A DNA stretch of 64,000 nt, from positions 32,945,407-33,009,406 of the forward strand of contig NC_079515.1 of NCBI RefSeq assembly GCF_000801105.2. Direction: 5' to 3'. Of this stretch, positions 23,023 to 33,520 are shown piece after piece. The stretch is from Raphanus sativus. Its lineage: Eukaryota; Streptophyta; Magnoliopsida; Brassicales; Brassicaceae. Made by a program: the position numbers and the translations under genes. The notes beneath the pieces were generated by a model that worked only from the letters and a program-made list of their open reading frames with translations, did not search any database and was not told where the DNA came from. Each line of letters starts with the position of its first letter. Position 1 is the stretch's first letter.

Positions 23023-23647
23023 CAATGTTTTGAAAACCGGACCGGACACCGACTCGGTGAAGCTACTGGTTGACTGGTTAGACCGGTTCAACCGGTCGAA
23101 CCGGGTTTTTAATTTATATAAAAATGTATATAATTATATATTTATACTATATAAACTTTACTTCTACATATAATATTTTCCCTATTCTTTTTTATTAACT
23201 CAAAATAAAAAACAAACATAAATCTGATTACTATGTAAACTAAAAATTAAAAAAAAACAAATGATTTACAGCTAAAACAATCATATTTATTTATTTTTAC
23301 AACTAACATTTCAAATTTTAAGAATATGGTAAAATAAAAATAGTATATGAGAGTCAAAAATATATTTTTCACATTTTTTCTTAGAAAAAAAAAAAAATAT
23401 AGTGATAGTTGAACAGTAATTATAAAAATTAAATTTTAACTAATAATAATTAAAAACACTTGATTATATGTTAATTTTTAAGAACCGGGTTTTAAAATTA
23501 AACCGGGTCACCGGTTTTACCGGGTTTCAGCCGGTTTTACTGGTTTTGTTCAAATCCGGGTTTTAAACCGAACCGAACTCGGCTTCTTCAGCGAGTCACG
23601 GTCGAACCGGTTCGACCAGCCGGTCCGATCCGATTTTCAAAACACTG
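23023..23647. mobile_element. Non-autonomous hAT element nested in the CACTA element, 625 bp
   Basis: The left end CAATGTTTTGAAAACCGG and the reverse-complemented right end CAGTGTTTTGAAAATCGG form terminal inverted repeats. The perfect 8-bp duplication CTACACAT lies at 23015-23022 and 23648-23655. Subterminal regions are rich in ACCGG/CCGGTT motifs on both sides of an AT-rich centre. No transposase remains. Confidence 0.88.
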
Positions 23648-23832
23648 CTACACATGCATTATACATTACTATGGTATTTATTAACATTAACTATCTATGA
23701 TTTTGTTTAGTTACATTATATATTCATTATGTTATTTAATTTAGTTTTAGACAAACTATTTGGTCTTAAACTTTTAAGGTTATAGGAGGATCCAATTTTG
23801 AATTCACCTGGTTTGATCGGATTTTTTTTTTA

Positions 23833-23886
23833 AAAAACAGGATCGGAACTTTTCTTTTGTTTAGCAAAACAAAAACAGGATCGGAA
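23833..23886. repeat. Micro-insertion inside the CACTA element
   Basis: AAAAACAGGATCGGAA is perfect at 23833-23848 and 23871-23886. The 22-nt insert ends GTTTAGCAAAAC. Confidence 0.6.
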
Positions 23887-24799
23887 AACAAGAGACATAA
23901 AAATAAATTTATAGATAGCCAACAATCAACATTATGACTGTTGTAATAGGTGTTCTTAATCGAAAAATAGAGGTTCAAAGAGTAACTTTATGCCACTGTA
24001 TAAGTTCAACATTTTAACCTCATATTAACGATATTAAATATACTTGGGGTAGAATCACCAAAACACTATAAAGATAGATCCATTATTTTTTCAACGAGCG
24101 TTCCTAAGTTATATTTAAACATGTTTTCTAAATGATTGATTAAATGTTTTATTTTAAGTTATAATTACACAAAACACTAAATGAAAAATCAAAACTAAAT
24201 CCAAATACTATATTTATAGACCCTGAATATACAATCTAAATTCCAAACCCTATATCTAAAATGTACACCCTTCCCAAACCCCAAATCTTAAAACTAAATC
24301 CAAACACTACATTTCAAATCCTAAACTCTATATACTAAATTATAAAATTTAAATATCATATGTACTCAGCTTGAATTCATAAATCTAAACTTCAAATCCA
24401 AACTATATTCCCAAACCCCAAATCTTAGAACTTTGGCCAAACTTTATCTAAACCTCAAACCCCAAATTCAAACTCCAAACTATATATCATAAACATTAAC
24501 TTTAAATATTTGTAATAAATAATATTTTATTTTTAGCCTATTTAATTTTATAGTTTTATCATCTAATTTTTAATATATCAGTTTAGCTACAAAAGCTACA
24601 TTTAGTTTGTGTTTATCTTAAAAAAATAGAAACTAACCATGAAAAGTTAAGGCGGGGGAATTTTTCCAGACAATATAAAAAGTAAATTCCAAATTTTTTG
24701 ATTCCCGGGTAATTTTTAAGTGTTTCCCGGCTGTACTAATTAGAGCATGGTTTATTTAACTCACAGCCAAGTGTTTTCAACTAAAAATAATACTAAACC

Positions 24800-25670
24800 T
24801 AATTTATTTTACTCCGCCTCCTCTCTCACTCTTGTTTTTTGTCGGCACCTCCTCTCTCAATCCATCTTCTCTTCCTTCATCGTTCCATCTTCTCTGTTCT
24901 TCAATCTCCGTTTCCTCTTCTTATTCAGTCGAATCTTCTTTCTTCCTCTAACTCCCTCGTTCCGAAATCTCTCATCTTCTGTTTAAGGTACACTTTCGCA
25001 CTTTTGATTTCCTTTAATCGCCATAGATAGCAATTTCTGAGTTTCGTTCTTAGTCTTCACGGGCCTGGTTTTTCAAGTTTGTTCTTTGATTTTGTCTTAT
25101 AAAGTTCCGTTACCTGACTTTATAATATCTCTTGTTGATTTGCAGATGATTTGCAGATGAATATCAGAGGACTATTTCCTCTGCTTCTCGACATCCACTT
25201 CCTAGATTGGCGGTAGTGATGGGTGCACCAGAGAGACGTAATAGATGTTTATGGTGAGTTAAGTGTTTTAGGTTCTAGTAGCTCTAAGTACAAGGGTGAT
25301 TGTTGCTTTGGTACATTTGTTTTGGTCTGAGATACATGTCCACTTACTTTGAGATTTGAAAACAAAACGTTTCTCTGTTTCTCTACGTAGATGGCAACTA
25401 ATGTTGATACCGAACCCAAGGAGTCTCCTGCAGCTTCTCTACGTAGAAATGTTGGAGTTGATGGACGATTGACCACTGTGGAGGATGTTGTGACTGGGCT
25501 GAAGGATAGTGTTTCTGGGTTGAAGCAAAGCATAGACATGGTGTTGAAGATGAATGGAGTGGAGCCTGTTACCTGTCAACATATTCCATGTGAGTGTGGT
25601 GCTTCTGGTCCAAGACCCCATTCTGATTCTAGCCAAGAACTTAGCCAGCAGTCTCCCACTCATTAACTCT
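24800..25670 (+). CDS. Gene-like unit carried by the CACTA element, unidentified
   Basis: A pyrimidine-rich leader-like stretch (24815-24985) is followed by a splice-donor-like GTTTAAG|GTACAC, an acceptor-like TTTGCAG near 25145, and a further acceptor-like CTACGTAG at 25383-25390. The open frame 25391-25666 starts ATGGCAACTAATGTTG and encodes 91 aa, including TTVEDVVTGLKDSVSGLKQS, which may form a short helix. It ends in a Ser/Gln-rich tail. I do not recognise the protein. It may be the last exon of a transposon gene or a captured host fragment. Exon connections are uncertain; an earlier ATG at 25219 does not join in frame. Confidence 0.35.
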
Positions 25671-26341
25671 TCAATGCACCCTAGGTGTATTGTGTTTCCT
25701 TGTGCAATATTAATCTCTAACATCCTTAGAAGTCTTTTGTAACATCATTAGATGTTTTCTATAAATTGAAATTGTAATGATATTTTGAATGATTTAGCTA
25801 ATTATGTTTGTACTTCTGTAATTAATTATTGGTTTTAAAATTGGTTCAAAAAAACTTAATAGAATACAATTAAAAATTAAATAATATAAAATATGATAAA
25901 TAAAGCTTTTAAAATTATGAAACTACAACTACAAAATTTAATTGTGGCTATTTGCATACTGAAATCTACAATTAAGTCTGTGGCTATTTATAGAAAAATA
26001 GCAACAACTTACTGTGCGACTATGTTGTGGCTAATGGAGCTACAATTTGATTGTGGCTATTTGTATCTTATATTCCACAATTATGAGTGTGGCTATTAGT
26101 AGAAAATTTGCTATGGTTAATAGCGTGGCTTTTTGTGGCAAAACATCCACGAAATCTGTTTGGCGCTACTTGTGGAAAATAGCCGCAAATATCGTTTGTG
26201 GCCGAGTTGCGGAAACACATCTACAATTAGCCACAATTTTCAATTATCCACAAGCCGATAGTCAACAAATTTTTTTTGTAGCTATTTATAGCTACCAGTG
26301 AAATAGCCACAAAAATTAAGCTATAGCTACAAAAAAATTAG

Positions 26342-27813
26342 TGGCTATTCTCTATGTTTCTTGTAGTGATCAATCTTCTCTCTAGCATCCACAAACTCTG
26401 AAACCTTTGTTTCTTCTGTAGTCTTACTCTCTGATCCAACGCTCAGTGTCTCAGGAGTTTTGACTTCAATATCTAAATCCTCTGAAGTTGAAACCTCTGA
26501 AACCTTTACAAGTTCTGATTCTGCAGCTTCAACTTTATCATCAGTTATGACTTTAGGAACTTCGGTAACATTTTTATCCTCCAAGACCTCAAGAACACCT
26601 GACTCTTTTGTAACCTTGATTTGAGACAATTCAGGAGGAGAAAGAACCTCTGAAACATCCACAACATTCTTATCTTTCAAGACCTCAGGAACATCTGGCT
26701 CTTTTGTAACTTGTGGAAGTTTCGACTCTTGTGCAACCTTGACAACTTCAGATGTTTTCGTAGGTTCCAACTCCTCTGGAAACTTAACTTCCCAATTCTC
26801 TGAAAAATTAACTTCTTGGTCTTCAGCTTCCTTAGCTTTAGGCTTTTCAGGAGTCTTTACCTCGGAATCTTTTGGAATCTTAACTTCAAGATCATTTCGA
26901 GTCAGAACGTCAAATGTTACTGGAGCTTTTACATTAGAAGCAGAAGTATCAAACTTTGAAGCTTCTGAAGAAGTGCCGCTTTTGTTACGAGATAGATTGG
27001 TTATTTCCTTTTCTATTGCCTTGTCCTATAAGTAAGAGAAAGTAAACTCTAGCTCCATAACTAAATCGAAACAAATATTAAGTAAATAAAAGTAATTAAC
27101 CTTCTGTGTAGGAATATATGCAAGAATAGCTTAGCAAAGTTTATAGAGGATATTTTAAGCGATTTTGTAAGAAACATTGATATTTTTAATATATCCACAA
27201 GCATAGTAAGAATCAAATAAAGACCATTACTCTACAATACCATCATATATGTTTAGTAAACTTATAGAGAAAATGTTTTTAAAACGATTTTTATAAGTAA
27301 CATTGTTATTTTTTTTTTGGAAGTATTTCCAAGATCATGTCCCTTGTAGAGAACTATATTGTGCCGGAAACGGTCCTGTGCTGATTATATTTAACCACTT
27401 GCATACAAATACGTTCTATTGTATTTTCGGCTCTAAAATGTATTAAATATTCCGTATAAATAATTTTCGTGACAAAAAAAAAAAAAAAAATTCCGTATAA
27501 ATAATGTTATCCGTTGATTAGATATGTGACATTTTTGATAGAGAGTTACCTCATGAAACAAGAGACTGATCAGAGATTGACGTTTGCTGTGTTCTTCTTC
27601 CTCCACATCGTCTTCAATGAGAATCTCTTTCCCTTTCTCACACCGTCGTGCCGCCACAGCCTCTGCTTCATCCGCCGCACTCGGAGCATTGCTGACGCTC
27701 TTTTCCACCGGGAACTTGTTATGATCAGTAGGAGCCGTCGTGTCTCGCTCAACCGGAAACAGATCTTCCTCGGTATCTTTGAGAACCTTTTGCTTGGTTG
27801 CACAGTTTCCCAT
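26342..27813 (-). CDS. Neurofilament-H-like protein (At5g64690-like), 3' end truncated by the CACTA insertion
   Basis: Exon 1 is 27813-27550; exon 2 runs from 27025 to the insertion at 26369, then 7 codons inside the transposon to TAG (26344-26342). That gives 314 aa. The N-terminus MGNCATKQ fits N-myristoylation (Gly2) with a possible palmitoyl Cys4, suggesting membrane attachment. Exon 1 ends in phase 0 (LLFHE|DKAIEK). Exon 2 is low complexity: imperfect repeats of EVKxPE, PEVLxDKNV and VTKE, rich in Glu, Lys, Val and Ser. The original gene continued in frame at 22433-22329, so an intact product would be 341 aa with a basic tail ending KKRCTF. Function is unknown; the name only reflects composition. 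Confidence 0.85.
27449..27505. repeat. Micro-insertion (TTTCGTGAC-An) between 16-bp direct repeats
   Basis: ATTCCGTATAAATAAT is perfect at 27449-27464 and 27490-27505. The 25-nt insert is TTTCGTGAC plus poly(A). It lies just downstream of the exon 1 donor, inside the intron of the neurofilament-like gene. Confidence 0.7.
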
Positions 27814-28608
27814 CTCGCAAGCACAGAGACTTTGATACAAAAGTACCTTTCTCACTCTCTCTCTCTCTCTTAAAACTCTTTTCTGTCTTCCGAGAGACGA
27901 GAGAGATGATGAAAGTGGAGGTAAAGGATGGGCAAACAAGAGTTATGTCCAGTTACAAAAAAAAAAACAAGAGTTATGTCCGTTAAATCCTCTGCGGCCA
28001 TATAGCGACAAAGATTTTAGTAAATATAAGGTTTTATGGTAAAGTTAAAAGAACTACTCATAAACGACGTAATATTAATTTGTTTTAAAGTAAGTACTTA
28101 TTCGAATATTTATTTCAATTGTATAGTAAATATTTTCTTGGTAGTGAATCGAGCAGAGGATATTACGTAAAAAGGGAAAGAAATAACATGCAGGATTTGA
28201 TTTTCCAGGTTGGCTGATTAGGATTATATATACACTTGATTGGTATCTCGTTTTGTCCGTTTGCATTTAATAAGAAAAGTCCTACTGAATCCGTATTGCC
28301 CATTAATCAATGCTTAAAATAACGTTTAAGCGAACGGTCATCTAGAGTCGTACCAGATTTAAGCTTAGTAACAAAATCTTCTAATTTCAATGATTAGTAG
28401 ATAATCATTGGTTTAAAATCGGATAATTACGAAAATAATTGAAACCTCAGCCCATGAAAATATTTGATGTTGGGTTTTATAAGACGCTGACCCGAAAAGA
28501 AAATTGAAAGAGCTTGACAGGCCAATATTTATTAGGTCGCCGGTTTAATCCGGTTCCCTACAGATGCGTTGAGAATGCTGCTACCATGACTTGCTGATTT
28601 TGTAGCGT
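27814..28608. other. Intergenic region upstream of the neurofilament-like gene
   Basis: The minus-strand promoter and 5' leader of the neurofilament-like gene should lie here. A (GA/CT) tract at 27856-27873 is next to the ATG on the leader side. A micro-insertion at 27934-27981 is present. Nothing else is recognised. Confidence 0.45.
27934..27981. repeat. Micro-insertion (AGTTAC-An) between 17-bp direct repeats
   Basis: AAACAAGAGTTATGTCC is perfect at 27934-27950 and 27965-27981. The 14-nt insert AGTTAC plus A's equals the 3' end of the LINE at 61574-62770. Confidence 0.75.
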
Positions 28609-29179
28609 TCACTCTGCTGGAGCCAATTTTAGAAGACTCTGCAACAATAACTCAAAACAACAGGTGCTTGAAGACAACAAAGAACGACAAAGCAGACATA
28701 GCTTTTGTTGATAATTATGCGTCTTACTATGATTAAATAGCTACTGACTTTGACCTTGTTACAAGGTAGCTAAAAAGCTTGTACTTGATATAAAAGTATG
28801 TGGCCAAATAAGTTAATACTGGTTTGCTAATCGTTTACAAAATCGAAATTAATTATCTTTTAACCATCAAACTAGACTCTCTTATAAAAAGAATATCATC
28901 TATTTGTCAGTCTTCACTTTTCTTCTTGGACTTACCCGATCGATCTGAAAAAGCATGGAAGCATAGTTGCTGAGCCATGATATGTTTGCTTGAGGAGGGC
29001 TCTGAATGCTTTCTCTTTGAAGACATGGGAGTCTTGGTGGAGGAGCTTGGAAAGATGCCCTTCTATTCTATCTGCTGCTACGTGTGGAAGTTGAATGTCT
29101 AAGAGAGAAGACTGTCCGCTTTTACGCCGGCTACTTTGAACAGGGTTAGTATTTTTAATAGAGGAACTCGTCACTGCTC
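28609..29179 (-). CDS. Unidentified small gene, partial model (position of At5g64680)
   Basis: An exon at 29179-28936 has acceptor CTTGTAG|GAG and donor ATCGG|GTAAGT. It encodes TSSSIKNTNPVQSSRRKSGQ, then SSLLDIQLPHVAADRIEGHL and a conserved-looking helical stretch (residues like KLLHQDSHVFKEKAFRALLK). The next exon can be placed at 28636-28609 (acceptor GCAGAG|TCTTC), adding LLKLAPAE and TGA. The first exon with the ATG is not resolved; it should lie between 29200 and 29460, before a branch-point-like CTAAC. The frame begins with a GTG-containing codon, not a start. I do not recognise the family. Gene order suggests the At5g64680 homologue. The model is incomplete. Confidence 0.5.
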
Positions 29180-29399
29180 CTACAAGCTTTAGTTAGGTTT
29201 TGATCTTCATTGTCTCAAGCAACTCTTCTGGTTCAAGAAAACGAACTAACGAAACTTGCCGGGAATACACATGGGAAGAAATGAGAGAAATGTACGAATT
29301 TTCGATTCTTCTACTCATGGTATAATCACAGTTGCATCAGCATCTTGGGAAGCAAAGCTAAAGGTCACCCTCTTTACCTACCAAATCAAGAAGATGGTT

Positions 29400-29689
29400 A
29401 AACAAAGGCAAGAGAGAGAAAAAAAAACTTTTAATGAAAGTTCACTGGAAACGGCGTCGTTTAGTAAATTGGCGGGGAAAATAAATTTAGTTACGCACTT
29501 GACCGAACGGTTCAATTGAGTCAGCCTTGGGCTGAAAAGATTGGTCCATAGAAACAGGCCCTATGATATGAACGAAGAAGCCCAATAATGGCAGCAACCT
29601 GAACGTCGGAACTTGAAATCTCATAAACCCTAAATCCCCAAAAATGGATTCACAGAAGATCTCAAATCGAAATCGAAAATCGAAAAAAG
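29400..29689. promoter_or_regulatory. Promoter of mitochondrial L15 gene with site II elements and telo-box
   Basis: Site II-type elements occur as TGGGCT (29528-29533), GGCCC (29558-29562) and AGCCCA (29579-29584). A telo-box AAACCCTAA lies at 29625-29633, 57 bp before the ATG. This combination is typical of plant genes for ribosomal and mitochondrial proteins and matches the product. The upstream small gene is divergent, so the region may serve both. Confidence 0.7.
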
Positions 29690-30758
29690 ATGATCAGAAG
29701 AAGAATCTCTTCGATCATTTCATCGTCTCTCATCAATTCTCCATTTCATCACTCCGCCAAGCCCAGATTCATCGTCTCTTCGCCGCTTCTTCAATGCCGT
29801 CGATCTCCGATCCTGACTCAAGCTCCTCCTACCTTCGCGGGAAGAAGAGTTCCGTCGTTCGAGGGGATCAGGGCTTACAGTTTGCTGAGCCTGAACGATC
29901 TGAGAGACAATGTGCCGAGGAAGCTGAAGACGAGGAAAGGAAGAGGTATCGGGTCTGGGAAAGGTAAAACGGCGGGGAGAGGTCACAAGGGGCAGAAGGC
30001 GAGAGGGACGATGAAGTTTGGTTTCGAAGGTGGGCAGACTCCTTTACGACGCCGTTTGCCTAAACGTGGCTTCAAGAACAAGTTTAAGCTCCATTTTCAG
30101 GTTAAAGGTCGCACCTTTATATTCTGACATTTGTCTCTGTGGTCTAGAACTCGTTGGATTAGAGAATCTTAAGACCAGATGTGTCACTCTTTTAGATGAT
30201 ACTGTGTGTCTAAGGATGGTTGTGTGATGCAGCCGGTTGGTTTGGGGAAGATCGCTAAACTCATAAACGCTGGGGAGATAGATTCACATGAGTTGATCAC
30301 GATGAAAACGCTCAAGGATGTGGGAGCTATCGGAAAGCAAATAGAAGACGGAGTGAGACTGATGGGTCGTGGTGCTGATGAGATCAAGTGGCCACTTCAT
30401 TTCGAGGTTACCATTTCAAATTATATGAACTTTTGTTTTAATAGAGTTATTTACGTATAACTCGTTGCATCTTGGCTATGTTTTAGTACAGGTTTCGAGA
30501 GTGACAGTTAGGGCCAAGGAGGTGGTGGAAGCAGCAGGAGGATCGGTGAGAAGAGTGTATTACAACAAATTGGGCTTGAGGGCATTACTTCGACCGGAAT
30601 GGTTTGAGAAGAAAGAAAGGCTATTGCCAAAAGCAGCCAGACCACCTCCTAAACAACAAGATAGGGTCGATAGCATCGGACGTCTTCCTGCTCCGAAGAA
30701 ACCCATCCCTTTCTATGCAGCTGAGGAAAACAGAGTTGAGTCTCCTGTTGAATCATGA
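29690..30758 (+). CDS. Mitochondrial ribosomal protein L15 (uL15m, L18e/L15 superfamily; At5g64670-like)
   Basis: Three exons (29690-30100, 30233-30406, 30492-30758) join in phase 0 to 283 aa. Residues 1 to about 60 are rich in Arg and Ser without acidic residues, as in a mitochondrial presequence. The bacterial L15 signatures follow: [20 protein letters not shown] at about 83-102 and [18 protein letters not shown] at 111-128. Further on are [20 protein letters not shown] and the C-terminal segment [21 protein letters not shown]15 is a late-assembling large-subunit protein near the central protuberance. A basic/Pro-rich extension follows the L15 core. The length equals that of the Arabidopsis protein (about 281 aa). 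An earlier out-of-frame ATG at 29644 is present in the leader. Confidence 0.95.
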
Positions 30759-32621
30759 TATTCAACGTTTGATGTTCTGGTTTAAGTTGTTTTTGTTGTT
30801 TCTTGGTCTTGTTCTTACAAGAAAAAAAAGTTTTAGAATGGTCGGTGGACCAAATAATGTCACTCACGTTTTGGAAATTTTATGGACTTATAAGTTCTTA
30901 AGCATTTTGTGTCTCGTTTAAACGGGGTGAGCCGGCCCCTTATGACATCTCTTGTGACGGTATCCAAAAATAATTTTAAAAGATAAATAGAAAGTATCAA
31001 TTAAATATCAAAATAGCTGAAGGTCCGAACCTGCACTACAAAATCCCAAATTGGAATGATTATTATTGATTAGTAGATAAAAGTATATACACTGCAAACG
31101 ATTATTGTTAAATCAAATCTCAGAGATTAGTTCTTGTGCAAAAGCAATAGAAATCTATCTTATGATGGTTGTTACAGACTGTAACAGTGTAACTTACAGT
31201 AACTTTCTCAAATGGACTGTCAAAGGGATAAAGGATAATTATTACCGAATATCAGGAGTAATTATTGATAAAGATTATACGTACTACCATGAAGAGACAA
31301 TTCTCAAAAAGATTTAGGGTTGGAGTTGTTCTTTTATATAACATGTTTTAAAAAAAAATTCGTTCGAGAACAAATACAAAGTGAGATATATATTACCAAA
31401 AAAATACAGATTGATCAGTCACCTAATGTTAACTTGGCAACAAAAAACCATCTCTAACAGCAGATTTACAAAAATAACTGATGCTTTTTTAGTTTGTAGT
31501 TTCCCATAACTATACTGTGTGTAGCAGTATTTTTAATAAATCAGCAGTAACCGCCGTGCGTTATCCAGCTGACTTACAGGAAAGGGGAATGATTGCCTGA
31601 ATTTAAACGACAGAGCATGAAAAGAAAAAGTTACTTTTCAGAGGTTTCACAACTCATGACCCTAAACAAACATGTAATGATGATCATGGCTATATTGTTA
31701 ATTATAGCACTGATCATTTAAAATAACTACATAAGGAAATGAAAACCGCATTCAAAAAATTCGTGGACAAAATAAGCATATAGATATGGAGATAGAAACG
31801 ATGATTAAGTAGCAGATACTCTAAATGCTACGCAGATAAATCCATTCCTTTCGGTTACCATATTTAAGTTTCCTTTGTTTATTAATCGGTACACATGTTT
31901 TTAGTACTAAGATCCGTGTCATTGTTCTTCTTAGACAATCATGATAAACATTATTTATTTTTTAACTACGAAACAGAATGATTATGAAAAATACAAAATT
32001 AAGCGAAAAAGTCTGAACGGTGATGATTGCATTGTTAGATTTGTACAATGTCTAATAATTAAAATAAGTTAAATGACTATATAGATTAGATGCATGTATG
32101 CAAAGTTTGCATATTGCAAAGCGTTGTTGGTCCATCACATTGACAATTCACGATTGACATTTCAAAGAACATTATTGGTTACAGGCAAACAAACAAATAG
32201 ATCCCGAAAAAGTCGATTATACATCTCAAGACCAATCTGTATCAAACTTTATAGTTGCACTTGCACCATATATTTCAGTTCTATTTAAAGCTGAACGACT
32301 GGGGCAAACTCTTTTACGACATGCATAACTAGTCCTCAAACAAAGTCGGCCCTTACACTATGATACGTCCAATAATACAAATTCGTGATATAAAAAAACA
32401 ACAACTTCCAGTTACAAGTTAATCAATCAAACCAAAAACACATTTTCTTGGAATCTCAAAAAAAAAAAAAAAACTAAAACCATTTACACCAGCTTAAAAT
32501 TCAGAAGCAAGGGGTAAAATAGGAAAACCATTTAGTCAAAAAAAAGGAAAATCAAATAAAAATAAAGAAGAAAACAATTAATAGAAAATTAAAAAGTACG
32601 TGGGGTGACCTTTAAAGCTTT
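30759..32621. other. Intergenic region, 1.9 kb
   Basis: The convergent 3' ends of the L15 gene and the IDA-like gene. AT-rich sequence with polyadenylation-like signals; no coding region, RNA gene or transposon end could be supported. Confidence 0.5.
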
Positions 32622-32882
32622 TCACGGAGAAGATCGATCCCAACTAAGTAAACCGATATCATTGTGTTTTCTAGAGGGACCAGAAGCTGGAACAGGGAAG
32701 TGACGTGGTAAGAATCCCAAAAACTGTCGAGATGAAGACGCAACGACGTCGTTATCTTTCTTTTGTGGTTTCGCGTTGAAGACGTTCTTGCTTGTTCTTG
32801 CTCCGTTACAAAAACCGAGAAGAAGAAGAAGGAGAAGAAAAAACCAAAAGTGGGTTTTTGATATGCAGTTTCGAGATGACAT
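32622..32882 (-). CDS. IDA-like secreted peptide precursor (IDL2-type, At5g64667)
   Basis: This intronless 86-aa gene starts ATGTCATCTCGAAAC. Residues 1 to about 27 form a signal peptide (HFWFFLLLLLLLGFCNG). A variable linker leads to the conserved EPIP motif: FLPRHFPVPASGPSRKHN ends at residue 74, and residues 63-74 (PVPASGPSRKHN) correspond to the mature 12-mer of IDA (PIPPSAPSKRHN). The Pro that is hydroxylated in IDA (7th of the 12) and the terminal Arg-Lys-His-Asn are kept; the fourth residue is Ala instead of Pro. IDA/IDL peptides are apoplastic ligands of HAESA/HSL receptor kinases controlling organ separation. The promoter carries a diverged tandem duplication (33160-33520). Confidence 0.92.
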   Translation of the reverse strand: MSSRNCISKTHFWFFLLLLLLLGFCNGARTSKNVFNAKPQKKDNDVVASSSRQFLGFLPRHFPVPASGPSRKHNDIGLLSWDRSSP

Positions 32883-33159
32883 TGTTCAAGAGAGCGTCCT
32901 TGTGGAAAGGTTTTTGGTGAAATGGTTTTGATATAGTGAAAACACTTTCTGTATTGTTTGTTGTTGATGGGAAAGAAGGAGATTGGTGAATGAATTTGTT
33001 GACAGCAAGAAATATGGGCAGATAGAGATTGTGAGAGAGAGAGAGAAGACTCTTGACTCTGAAATTTTATGTGTGTATTTATTTAGTTTTGATATTTTCT
33101 ATTTATTTTCAAAAACATTTTTTTTTGGAATAAATCACGAACCACGCAAGGAGTTGTAG

Positions 33160-33520
33160 ACTTGTTGTCAGTTGTCAAATATATTTATTTGGTCTACACG
33201 CCGAAGTTCTGTTTAGCGTTAGGTTTTTATTAGACTATTATTGTTGTAGATATTTTAAGTTTTTAATTTTATTTGAATCATCGCGGTAAAAAGGTAAAAA
33301 GATAAAATTATACATTTATGATTGTTACAAAAAAAAAATACATTTACGAGTCTATCGGCTTGTTGTCATTTGTATTTGTCAAGTACGTACGTTTGGTCTA
33401 CACGCCGAAGTGATGTTTTCTTTGGCTATAATTGTAGATATTTTACGATATTTTTTAATTTTAATTTCGTCGCAGTAAAAAGAAACAAAATATACATTTC
33501 TTATAAATTTATGAGAGTTG
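33160..33520. repeat. Diverged tandem duplication (about 197-bp period) upstream of the IDA-like gene
   Basis: The block GACTTGTTGTCAGTTGTCAA...TTTGGTCTACACGCCGAAGT near 33162-33210 recurs as GGCTTGTTGTCATTTG...TTTGGTCTACACGCCGAAGT near 33357-33412. In both copies this is followed by TTGTAGATATTTTA and by a GTAAAAAG...ATACATTT segment. The 20-base core TTTGGTCTACACGCCGAAGT is identical in both. Confidence 0.8.
33311..33348. repeat. Micro-insertion (ATTGTTAC-An) between 10-bp repeats
   Basis: TACATTTATG and TACATTTACG (9 of 10 identical) flank ATTGTTAC plus poly(A), again with the GTTAC-An end. Confidence 0.5.

Larger units (their letters stand above)
22437..26368. mobile_element. CACTA (En/Spm-type) transposon, 3932 bp, inserted in a coding exon
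   Basis: The ends are CACTACAAGAAA (22437) and TTTCTTGTAGTG (ending 26368), perfect CACTA inverted repeats. The 3-bp target duplication ATC is at 22434-22436 and 26369-26371. Both subterminal zones (about 22450-22850 and 25910-26345) are filled with short motifs of the type TAGCTACAA / TAGCCACAA in both orientations, the expected binding sites for the TNPA-like protein. No TNPD-type transposase is seen, so it is non-autonomous. It carries a nested hAT element (23023-23647), a (TA)n run (22939-22974) and a gene-like unit (about 24800-25670). Confidence 0.95.

Noticed and set aside
24742..25740. A second Harbinger element (GAGCATGGTTTATT at about 24744 resembles the left end at 2076)
   Set aside because: No matching inverted right end or TTA duplication could be found; the similarity is limited to about 12 bases.
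22435..26370. CRISPR-like array suggested by repeated TAGCTACAA/TAGCCACAA motifs
   Set aside because: The motifs are irregularly spaced, occur in both orientations near both ends, and belong to CACTA subterminal repeats in plant DNA.
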